DNA of 64,000 nucleotides, from positions 89,501 to 153,500 of the forward strand of contig NC_063074.1 of assembly GCF_022605165.1 (NCBI RefSeq), read 5' to 3'. This DNA is from Purpureocillium takamizusanense. Its lineage: Eukaryota > Ascomycota > Sordariomycetes > Hypocreales > Ophiocordycipitaceae. Both the position numbers and the translations under genes were made by a program. This document shows, in pieces, positions 11,778 to 21,050 of the stretch. The notes below the pieces were generated by a model, which saw only the letters and a list, made by a program, of their open reading frames with translations, was not told where the DNA came from and did not search any database. Positions within the stretch are counted from its first letter, which is position 1, and every line of letters starts with the position of its first letter.

Positions 11778-13553
11778 ATGCAAACAGACTCGGCGCCGGG
11801 CCAAGACGCTGCGCCCGCAGCCGAGGATGTCGAGCCGATATGGAACCCAACGCCCTCCGCGGATCAAGTGCGGGACATTGTGCGACTCTTCCAATGTCGC
11901 ATATGCCACCTCCCTTACAATGAGCCCATAACACTGCCATGCGGAAGGAGCATGTGCAAGACGTGTCTGCCTCCGACGCACGCGCGTACAGCCATCACAT
12001 ACCCAAACAATCCGTTTCGGGTGCAGGCTTTCGCATGTCCTTTCCCGGACTGTGGAAAGGAACATGTCCTCGACGACTGTGGTGTCGATGTCGTTCTTAA
12101 CAAGGCAGCGCGCATCATGGCGAACGAGATCAACAAGAGGCAGACCGAGGCTGCCAACCTCGGCATTACAACGAACATTCAGCTCCCACAACCTGAAACA
12201 GCCGCAAACGAAACTGCCTTGAGCAGTAGCGAGGCCCATACGGCAGCTGCCGACAAGAAGCTAGTGAGCGGTGACAGGCTTGTTGCGACCTGGGCCTTGG
12301 CATCGGAAGGAGACTTGAGATACGATGTAGGCATCGAGTTTCCCAAGGACGATGTCTCCGGCGAGACGCCAACGCATCCCGATGAAGCAACGGCATTCAC
12401 AACGGAAACGTTGAGCAAGGTCCAGGAAGCCATGCGCACCGAAATGGACTGTCAGGTCTGCTATACCATTCTCTATGATCCTTTAACTACGGGGTGCGGC
12501 CACACATTCTGCAGGCCCTGCTTGCATCGCGTCCTCGACCACTCGTATTATTGTCCGGCTTGCAGACGACGGCTGTTTATGAGCCCCCTCCTGCACCGGA
12601 ATGCATGCCCGTCGAATACCATCATTCTCAACATCACCGAGATTTTCTGGAAGAACGAACTGCTTCATCGGGAGCGTGTCATTGCCGCGGATCGCTTGCG
12701 GGAGCTTGATAATGTCGAACTGCCCCTATTCGTCTGTACTCTTGCTTTCCCCGACATGCCGACCTTTCTCCACATCTTCGAGCCGCGATATCGACTCATG
12801 ATTCGCCGGGTTCTGGACGGGAACAAGACATTCGGAATGGTTCTTCCCAAGGAGCACACCCGGCCTGGCGAAATGCATTTCTTCGAGCTCGGCACCCTTT
12901 TGCGTATTGTGAACGCGCAGTTTTATCCCGACGGCCGTTGTCTGATCGAAACTGTCGGCGTGTACAGATTTCGCGTTACTAGGTTTGGCGAGCTTGACGG
13001 CTATGCAGTTGGCGAGACGGAGAGAATTGTCGACGTGCCTTTGGAGGAAGAAGAGGCACTGGAAGCATCCGAGGTTGGTTCTGACGAAGAAGACTCTCGT
13101 GGTAGGTCGCCTCCTATGGAGGGCGGCACGCGTGGGGAAACGTACGGCACCACAAATGGTACCAACGGATCATCCAACGCGACGACACACAATCAACGGC
13201 AGCCCAGCAGCACAGAAGCATTATCCGACACTTCTCACCCCTCTCAGGAGTCGACTGACTGGGTTCCCAAAACGGCAACTGAATTGAACTGGATGACGAC
13301 ACAGGAGCTTTTCCGATTTGCGACTGATTTTGTGCAGCGTACGCAAGAGAAGAACATTCCATGGTTGACAGAGCGCATGCTCAACATATATGGCCCCCCT
13401 CCCCAGGATCCGGCCAAGTTTCCCTGGTGGCTCGCCAGCACGCTGCCGGTCAACAACGCGGAGAAGTATCGACTGCTGGGCACGTCGAGTGTCAGGGACA
13501 GGTTGAAGATCTGCGGGACTTGGATCCTAGAAATGCAGAAGGTGCATTGGTAA
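11778..13553 (+). CDS. LON-substrate-binding-domain and RING-finger protein (LONRF/CrgA type)
   Basis: ATG 11778 opens a frame of 591 residues; the nine codons before it begin with TTG, so this ATG is preferred. Two RING-type zinc clusters are visible. The first (residues about 40-95) starts CRICHLPYNEP and continues GRSMCKTCLPP with an insertion. The second is a canonical C3HC4 (about 225-268) with CQVC, GCGHTFCRPC and CPAC. A LON N-terminal (PUA-like) domain begins at VELPLFVCTLAFP (about 313) and contains HIFEPRYRLMIRRVL. The family are presumed E3 ubiquitin ligases with a substrate-binding LON domain; Mucor CrgA, a carotenogenesis repressor, is a fungal example. The stop TAA at 13551 lies inside a perfect GTAAGT. 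An intron 13550-13658 would replace the stop and add five residues (AALLS), so the C-terminus is uncertain. Confidence 0.82.
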   Translation: MQTDSAPGQDAAPAAEDVEPIWNPTPSADQVRDIVRLFQCRICHLPYNEPITLPCGRSMCKTCLPPTHARTAITYPNNPFRVQAFACPFPDCGKEHVLDDCGVDVVLNKAARIMANEINKRQTEAANLGITTNIQLPQPETAANETALSSSEAHTAAADKKLVSGDRLVATWALASEGDLRYDVGIEFPKDDVSGETPTHPDEATAFTTETLSKVQEAMRTEMDCQVCYTILYDPLTTGCGHTFCRPCLHRVLDHSYYCPACRRRLFMSPLLHRNACPSNTIILNITEIFWKNELLHRERVIAADRLRELDNVELPLFVCTLAFPDMPTFLHIFEPRYRLMIRRVLDGNKTFGMVLPKEHTRPGEMHFFELGTLLRIVNAQFYPDGRCLIETVGVYRFRVTRFGELDGYAVGETERIVDVPLEEEEALEASEVGSDEEDSRGRSPPMEGGTRGETYGTTNGTNGSSNATTHNQRQPSSTEALSDTSHPSQESTDWVPKTATELNWMTTQELFRFATDFVQRTQEKNIPWLTERMLNIYGPPPQDPAKFPWWLASTLPVNNAEKYRLLGTSSVRDRLKICGTWILEMQKVHW

Positions 13554-14130
13554 GTCCTGATTCTCATCCCAGTTCCCTTATCTCCAAAAAGCCCTTTTCC
13601 CTTGCGCCTATTTTGGAGGGTCAGAGAAGGATTGTTGGCTGAACCCTGAATTTTGCAGGGCTGCTCTACTGAGCTGACCAACGCTCAGGTCCCTCAATGG
13701 CTGTGTTGTTCTTTGAGCGTTGGCTCACAATCATGACGGGTGTGGGCTGCGACCACATGTTCGATACTGGGGTCTGACATTGCGATGCGAATGACGGATG
13801 GAAAGAGGCGGAAACTTCATTTTTAAGCTAAGAGCATGAGACCGCAGTTGGTGCAGACGATCAATGACCCAACGGTCCACATTAGGGTTGCATCATGCGT
13901 CCAGAATCAAAGGTAGTTTGGGGTTGGGACCCTCTGGGGTTTATATCACTGGTTTACGAACCAGGTATCTGCGCATATCGCATTGCAGACAGGCAGGTAT
14001 AGCTTGAACGAAAGTTGAAGTTGTTGATTACGATCCGAATCCATGGAGCCACTTGCTCCTTCACGGGGAACTAGCTCTCGTATTGCTAATGCGCATGCTC
14101 ACGCTCGCCTTTCCCCCTCCCCCCTGAACC
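13554..14130. other. convergent spacer
   Basis: Holds the possible last intron of the RING/LON gene and the 3' side of the cupredoxin gene. One small hairpin (arms CTGGTT/AACCAG at about 13949-13964, four-base loop) is present but too short to call. Confidence 0.5.
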
Positions 14131-15011
14131 CTACGCGGCGACCAACGCAGCGACCACTAAGGCGAGCCCACCGACCCCAGCGACGGCACCGGTCAGCTGC
14201 TGGCCGGCACCGCCGTGCTGGCTGCCGCTGCTGCTGGTAGTGGTGGGCGAGGCGGCGGACGTGCCGGAGCCCGTGCCGCTCGTCGTCGCCTTCGTCGTCG
14301 TCTGACCGGCAGCGGCGCTGGTGGATGCGGATGAGGCAGAGGATGATGAAGAGGAAGAGCCGCCACTGTTAGGTGCGGGACCGTTCGTGCCGCCGTAGGG
14401 GCCGGCGGCGGTCGGGGCGCTGCTGCTGTCGGTCTTTGCGGCGGCGGACTTGAAGGCGGGGAGCTTGTCGACGGGGCCCTCGTTGATGACGCCGACCATG
14501 CCGGCCTGGCAGTGGCCATCGATGGCGCAGTAGAAGAAGGTGGGGTCCGTGTTGTTGACGGTGATGGTGAAGATGCCCTGTGTTTTGTTTTGAGAATACG
14601 TCAGTCCAGTCCAGTGGTGGAGGTGTTGTTCTGCATCGTATCATCTGTGGACACGCACACGACACGACACGACGTGATATGAACATGGGAACATGACATG
14701 GCGAAGGGGGAAACCCTCACCTTGTTCTTCATGTCGCCGGAAAAGAAGCCGCCGCCGCCGCTGGTCGAGGCTGGGCTGCAGGGCTTGCTGAAGGCGGCGG
14801 AGACGGCCGTGTGCTCGCCGAAGAAGTGGAACTCGACGTGGTCGCCGGGCGCGGCCTTGATGTTGTCGGGCGAGAAGGCGAAGCGTCCACCCTGGCCGAC
14901 ATTGATGACGATGACCTTTGCGGCGGTGGAGGAAAAGGACGCGGAGAAGAGGAGGAGGAGGAGGAGGAAGGAGGTCAGGCCGGGGGCCTTGGTGATGCCC
15001 AGGGGGTACAT
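14131..15011 (-). CDS. GPI-type cupredoxin, extracellular serine-rich protein
   Basis: Two exons on the minus strand, 15011-14721 and 14577-14131, joined in phase 0 by a GTGAGG...CAG intron, give 245 residues. A signal peptide covers about residues 1-31 (hydrophobic core FLLLLLLF). The cupredoxin domain spans about 32-125. Candidate type-1 copper ligands are the His in GEHTAVSAAF and a Cys, His and Met in FYCAIDGHCQAGM, spaced C-x4-H-x4-M. A Ser/Thr/Gly linker (about 140-215) leads to a hydrophobic C-terminus (VGGLALVVAALVAA) suited to GPI attachment. Such proteins are common on hyphal and spore surfaces of ascomycetes. The physiological role (copper binding, redox or wall protein) is unknown. 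Confidence 0.83.
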
Positions 15012-15079
15012 CTTATGTGTGGCGGTGGAGGCTGAGGTGCGATGGAGGGGGGGCGAGATGTGTAGTCGTCGTCGTGTGT

Positions 15080-15097
15080 GTATAAGTCAACTTATAC
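15080..15097. promoter_or_regulatory. 18-bp perfect inverted repeat with TATA-like arms upstream of the cupredoxin gene
   Basis: The arms GTATAAGT and ACTTATAC are exactly complementary around a CA spacer, 69 nt above the cupredoxin ATG at 15011. Each arm contains TATAAG, so this may be the core promoter TATA element, a dimeric factor site, or both. The function is inferred from position only. Confidence 0.4.
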
Positions 15098-15230
15098 GGC
15101 AGGAGAGGTTTAGTTGTTTGGCAAAAGGGCTAGTAGCGTATCACGCCTGGAAAGCGAGGCCAGGTTACAGACAGACACGAGCTGGAAGGAAGCAGAAAGG
15201 GTGTCCGCCTCCCTACTACTTATACAAAAG

Positions 15231-15245
15231 CCCCCCCCCCCCCCC
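15231..15245. repeat. poly-C tract
   Basis: Fifteen consecutive C in the divergent spacer upstream of the cupredoxin gene; likely variable in length. Confidence 0.85.
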
Positions 15246-16157
15246 TTCCCTCTCGTTCACCGTGTCGTGTCGACGATGCAAAGGGGGCACGGGGGGGTGC
15301 CATGGTCTGCCGCTGGTGGTGGCTGGCATCTCCCCACGCCATGTGGCGCGCCTCAGCCCATCATCATCATGTCCCGCGACTGGCGGGCACCAGCAGTGAC
15401 CTACGTACCAGGGCCGTATGAGGCAACGCGCGTGCAACCGATATCAGCATCCGGGTTCGCGGCAGAGGTCCTGCAGCCCTCTTGGCTAACAGGCAGTCAC
15501 GGCTCTTGGATAGAGTGTCCAGCCCCATATGGGCATCTCTGCTCACTGACCCAGGCAGGAAGCGACATGCCGAAGCGCAGCCGTCGGGGGTGTGGCGTGT
15601 AGACGGAGCGTCTGTCTGCCGGGATGAATCGGCGCGGCAGCATGAGACGGGCCGCTCGGCACATAGCTTCAGCCCCTCGTCTGGGGAGGCTTGAAGTGTT
15701 GAGTGAGGCTGTGCCGGGGCGGGCTGTTGATGCTTTTGTTTTGTGCGGGGACTGACAACGTGGTGGGATAATGGGATTGATGGAAATTGGGAGGGACCGG
15801 CAGATTATTAGCAGCAGAAGGGTCCAGTTCCCCAGGAAGTGGCGCGGGTGGCGCAAAGCTTCCCCAACTCCAACTCCAACTCCAGATTCCCTCCTCCACT
15901 TGCTCCAAGCTTGACACCAACGACCGACGGCAACACCCGATCGTCACTCAAGGCCGCCAAATTTGAATTTCTTTTTTTTTTTTTCACCATCCAGCGCTCA
16001 TGAGACGAGGCTGAGCTTGGAATGGCGGCCCGCGCGCTGTGCCTCGGACTACCCTCATCGTATCATACTACTACGATGTGACGGCCCACCCATCCGCGAC
16101 TCGTCGACCCAAGCACGTCCTGGCGCGTACAGCTAATAAGCCCCGTCCCTGACCGAG

Positions 16158-17811
16158 ATGGATGATGCCGCCACCCTGCCCCTCATCCGTGGGTCCATCT
16201 CATTGCAAGACGCGCTGCTCGAGGACGACGACATCATCCAGAGCCTGGCTTACCCCGAGAAGCGCCTCGAATTCTGGTACCAGCTGTATCAATCTCGACC
16301 TTAAATCGAGCAACTAGTTGCGTCACACCTGAACGTGGCAAAGCCTGACGTGCAAGTTGAAGATGCGAAGCAATAGCTCCATGGTGGCTTCAATGCCTGC
16401 ATTCCGGTTCGCATCGAATCTCATCAGCGGCGCAACGCCGGTCTCCCACAGCGTGTAATACTTCGACTGCCACTGCCTTATATGAGCGGCGAAGCACACG
16501 GGCTGGCCAGCGCCGATGAAACGCTCCGCTGCGAGGCTGCCACGTACCTGTGGCTTCAGGAACGCTGTCCCGATATCCCGATTCCTAAACTCCACGGCTT
16601 TGGTCTACCTTGTCTGCAATCAGTACTGGAAGCCTCCGTCTCACTAGTTATAGAGCTCACTTTCTGACTCGCCCTAGTTTACCGCTCTGGAAAACGTGCC
16701 GTTTTGGAACCGGCTTGCCTGGCAGATCCGCCGCATCCTAGCTTGGTTTCGGGGGCGAACGCTCCCGCGCTACTTTTCCCATCGGCGGCGGCATCTTGCT
16801 GGCCTTGGATACCTTCTCTTGGAGTATGTGGAGGAGGGCGAAATGCTCAGCTCGTCATGGCAGCGGCGCCGTGACGATCCAAAGCGACGAGCGAATCTCT
16901 TCCGCGGTCTCTCGCGAGTCATGGTGCGCCTAGCGAAGCTGCCGCTCCCACGCATAGGCTCCTGGACAATCGACGACGAAGGGGTCCTCAGTTTAACAAA
17001 TCGGCCTCTTTCTATCCATGTTCACATGATTGAGAATGCGGGCATATCTAGTGGGATACCCAGAGACCGCACATACACGTCCACGGAGCAATACGTGCTC
17101 GACCTGCTAGCTTGTCAGGACAACCGAATCAGAGACCAGCCAAATTCTATACATAATGTCGAAGACGGCTACGAACAGCTTGCCGCGTTGACATCGCTGC
17201 GTGCCTGCCTCCCCACCTTCACAAGAGGCTCCCGCGACGGACTATTCGCACTCTCCCTCACCGACCCGAGTCGCGACAACATATTCGTCGACCAGGACTG
17301 GAACGTCACCAAGATCATCGACCTGGAGTGGGCGTGCGTCCTGCCCGTCGAGATGACCTCGCCGCCCTCCTGGCTTTCGAGCCAGCATCTCGACGAGGTA
17401 GCCCTCGAGCCGGACGATTACGTGCAGGTAGTCCAGGAGTTCTTCGAGGCCTCCGCAGCAGAGGAGCGATCCCGCTACCAGACGGACTCCTTCACGCGCA
17501 CTATGCAGGATGCCTGGAGGACGGGGAGCTTTTGGTACACCCACGCGGTTAGCTCTCCAAGCCTCGTGGCTGCCATCTTCCCGTACCGCATACAGCCCTT
17601 GTTTGCGAAGCCTCGAGGATCTGATGGGGCGAGTTTCGAAAGTGTTGTTGCGCCTTTATGGGACCGCGACGTGCCTCAGTTTATTGCCGAGAAGCTTGCA
17701 GAGAAGGCACGGTACGCTGAGCGGCTGCGTGAGCTGTTTGCTGTGGCTACGGCACCAAGCGAAGGCGAGTCTACCTGTAACGCTGGCGATGGAAGCCAAA
17801 ATGAGCAATAG
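16158..17811 (+). pseudogene. APH-family (aminoglycoside phosphotransferase-like) kinase, two in-frame stops
   Basis: From ATG 16158 one frame reads through family-typical sequence (YPEKRLEFWYQLY, then LRLPLPYMSGE and ETLRCEAATYLWLQE) but is broken by TAA at 16302 and TAG at 16374. A 55-nt intron (16623-16677, GTACTG...CTAG) then joins HGFGLPCLQS to FTALENVPFWNRL in phase 0. The rest is intact to TAG 17811. It includes the catalytic-loop-like LTDPSRDNIFVDQDW (Asp and Asn of the HxDxxxxN-type motif, with Thr-Asp in place of His-Asp as is usual in fungal members) and the DFG-equivalent IIDLEWACVLP. Fungal members of this family are numerous and of unknown substrate. No intron I tried removes both stops and keeps frame. 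Translation from the downstream Met at 16482 would lose the N-lobe start. Confidence 0.72.
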
Positions 17812-18799
17812 TGGCAGACGAGCACATTGGCATGACTGCGATCGGTTCCAAAAGGCCTCTGGTTTGCCAGAAACTGTTCCAGAATTTTGCTCATAGACGG
17901 GGGGTACATCTAAGACCATAGACAACGACACCTCAAAATCACGAATACGGAGCGTCGTCTGCTGCGGTGGCAGACTCTTCGGGATGATTCGGTTGGAGAG
18001 GCACGCCTCCAAGTCTATCAGAAATACATATTGCAATCTTCATGCCGTCCCCTGCCATTGGCGTCAGCCGCTTGTCTCCATCTTGCACAACTAGCAGGTC
18101 AGGACGCCCCCCGAGTGGAGGCAGGGAGGAGTCGCCGCGACAGGCTCGATATGATTGCATGCGGTTATTGACGTAGTGGAGGTGGAGGCGGTGGTTGAGC
18201 TAGAAAGAGGGCAGGAATAAGCCATAGAAATCGCGTAGGGAAGGTGCGTGAAGAGGAGAAGGCGGACGAAAGAGAAAGGCAGGTGCGCGGGCGGGCACGC
18301 TTGCCCGTGTTGAACGGGCAGCTGCGAGCGAGCCCGCCTACCTGCCTGGCCAGCTGGCCGTGGGACACGTAACAATTGAAACCTTTCAAATGTGCCACCC
18401 GGTGCACACGCGCTCCATCACTTACTCCAACATCGCCTGAGTGACTCTCACCTAAACACGGCTGCGACTGTTCGAGTGCTGGCCAAGGCAAAACCCTGCC
18501 CGAGCAGCACCGCGCCGCGTCCGCCCGCCTCGTCCTTTATTTCACTTCTCTCCGCAGCCCCAATACCTTGCAATTCAGTTGGTGGCTAGGGCCTCTCGCT
18601 GGCTCTCCTTCTCCAAGGTTTCACGCCCGTGTGGTCGCGCACATCGTTCACTTGAGCGCCTTGTCTGGGACTGTTCTTTGCGAGAAACGAGGCACACATG
18701 CCTCTTCATCCTCTACCTCATCTTCAGGTTCGCCTTCTGCCTTACTGTCCCCCACTCCTCGCACGTCGTTGCGTATCTCCAGCCACCCGACCAGAGAAT
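17812..18799. other. 1-kb spacer
   Basis: Promoter space for the F-box-like gene; C/T-rich from about 18400 onward. No supported gene. Confidence 0.55.
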
Positions 18800-20456
18800 A
18801 TGGCAGATGCCAACGGGAGGCCAATTCCCTCTGGAAACGAGCTCTTTGCGCGGCTTCCCTTGGAGGTAAGCTATTTCCTCTCCCACGCAGGAACTTGATC
18901 CTGTGGAGGGGGGCATGATCCTACCTTTGGTCTTGTGGATCCATAGTGCACCGAGGCGCCTGATACACCAACTGTGTTTACTATGAATTGTTGTGGGATT
19001 CCCATCGCATGCCGCTAACGTGGCGCTCTCGGTAGGTGCGAGCGATGATTTGGAAGGAAGCACTAATCTCAGAGGAATTCGTGTGGCCTCTTAATTCTCG
19101 TGACGCCACGCATATGTTTTACAATCAAACGAACCTGGGGGCCATGGGATGGCGTCATGTAGTCCCCCCGGTCAATGCGTTGATAGCCACCTGCCGGCTC
19201 TTCATGCAGGATCAGCGCGGCTTGCAGACCTTTTACACGGTAGTGGCCCTAGTTCGAATGGACGGTAGACTTATCGCCGCTGACCTTGACACATCAACCA
19301 GTATTCCAAGTTTAAGTTTCACGGCCCTCATGATATGGCAGTGTATCTGGCCGCTATAACACCTGACCGTCGAGCAGCCGTCACTCAGGTGACCGTCGCT
19401 TACAGCCGTCACGACCTCCAGCAACGGCCGGAAACTAACCCTTGGAAACGCTACATCGCCATGCTCGCGCAGTGTACACGCCTTCAGACCGTGCATCTGG
19501 CGGATATCCAAATTGAAAGACCATCATTTTGCAACACGTATGCAAGTGTCGAGAAGGATGTCGAGAAGGCTGTTGGAGATCTTGCTCTCCTGTTCACACA
19601 ATCGATACATCGACTTCGCAGGCTCACAATCACTGGCAATCCCGTGCCAGAGCCCGGTCTCTCTCTCGAACCTGAATTTACACTCCAACTGGATAGGGCG
19701 GGCTACAAATTTGAATGGAACTGGAGAACGCCCCTGGGCTCCGTCCTTCCTGCAGAGTCTTTTCCTCCATTCAAACGCAAGCATGGCGTGCCATGTTTGA
19801 GCCTCGAGGGAAAAGAGCGGCTTGAATCTGCTTGGCACAGCCTTTGCAGCAATGATCAGGAGCAAAATCCTATCAACCAGAAACATCTTCAGGAGTGCTA
19901 CCAAAGAACCCGGCTTCGCGTCTTTGGTGAGTCACGATGTGACCTCGATAAGACCCCCTTTGTGTCGGGGCGGACTCGCGCCAAGCAGCACATGATGGCC
20001 GATCCAGCTCAACTTGAGGCTGCCTTTGCCAAAGATCAAAATCCGTTTAATAGGAACAAGTCATTCGTGCATATTACCGACATGCGACTCCAGAGCGACG
20101 GGGTAACAATCGAAGTCTGCAGCATGTCCAAGGACGGCTTGTTGATCTGGAGCACACTCGAATCACGCCTAAGCGTGTACGACGAAGACGGCGAAATCTT
20201 CTTCATGATGAGCCTCTTTTCACACATTGATTGCTGGTGTAAAGTAAGCCTACACGCCAAGTTGAACGTCGCGCCGCATTTACTGCTTGACTTTGTCAAG
20301 GATCGCGCATGGGTGAACGAAGCTGCAGAGCGAGATGCCCTACGGCGCATCACTGTGACGCAGCGCACATACGAGAGCACCATGGCCGAAGCACAAGCAG
20401 TAGAATTCTTCACGTCAGACAGCTTTAAAGCAATCTGGAGCAGCAAGCATCAGTAA
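18800..20456 (+). CDS. Hypothetical protein with F-box-like/2EXR-type N-terminus
   Basis: Three exons, 18800-18865, 19036-19239 and 19302-20456, encode 474 residues. The first intron (170 nt) interrupts LPLE/VRAMIWKEAL, a motif like the start of F-box and 2EXR domains. The second intron (62 nt) is placed so that the junction gives FYTYSKFKFHG, which matches the FYSTNxFxF pattern usual in this group; a 3' site 9 nt later is also in frame. The rest has a predicted repeat-free alpha/beta composition with no catalytic motif I recognise. These proteins form large, rapidly evolving families in Sordariomycetes, and 2EXR/F-box types may act in ubiquitin ligase complexes. The function is unknown. Confidence 0.75.
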
Positions 20457-21050
20457 TACGTCATGGTCGACACGCGAGCCAAATCTGGGTTGCCGCTACT
20501 TCAGAACGTGGGAGTAGGTGAACGTGACAAGTCCAGCAACGATGTACTTCAGAGGCAAAGCTGGGAGGAAACCGTTGTGACGATTTTCCAGGACGCATGG
20601 GCCGACATGATGCCCGCACGAAGAAATGATGACGGGACTAAAACGGTTAATCACGAGGGCATCATCAACGCGGAACAGTTGAGAAGCTGTCAGCTAGGTA
20701 GAGGCAATCTTGGGAAGGGAAGTATTTGGGGGATATGATGCTTTAGAACCCATGTTGAGGTCACTTTCTTCGGTGCCGACCACCAGTGACAATTCGATGT
20801 AAATCGCATTTGAGTAGTAATACCGAAAGTCTCTTGAAGAAGAATGTCCCGCCTGGGCAGGGAGCGAGTACTACATGCAGTTCCTTGTTAATGCTACTGT
20901 CCCATCCGCCCCTCCCAAGTCCGCCGTGCGTTGATGCCCCGGTATTGACGAAAACTCCAAACACCAATCAAGCTTAGTATCCCTCCCCTGCTGTGTCCTA
21001 TTTGCTCACCTACGGGCCCATATAACCGTGTGAGAGTGCGACACAAGCCC
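20457..21050. other. convergent spacer
   Basis: Between the F-box-like gene (+) and the WG-rich gene (-). An ATG frame of 91 codons (20463-20738) begins seven bases after the stop of the former but has no recognisable feature. It is more likely 3' UTR than a gene. Confidence 0.5.

Larger units (their letters stand above)
15012..16157. other. 1.1-kb spacer between divergent genes
   Basis: Shared upstream region of the cupredoxin gene (-) and the APH-type pseudogene (+). It contains a perfect inverted repeat at 15080-15097, a C15 tract at 15231-15245 and a T-run near 15971-15983. No coding signal is seen. Confidence 0.55.

Noticed and set aside
13949..13964. six-base hairpin with TACG loop between convergent genes
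   Set aside because: Too short to distinguish from chance, and intrinsic terminators are not expected in a fungus.
20463..20738. 91-codon ATG frame directly after the F-box-like gene
   Set aside because: No recognisable sequence; a fungal gene starting seven bases after another stop is unlikely, so it is probably 3' UTR.
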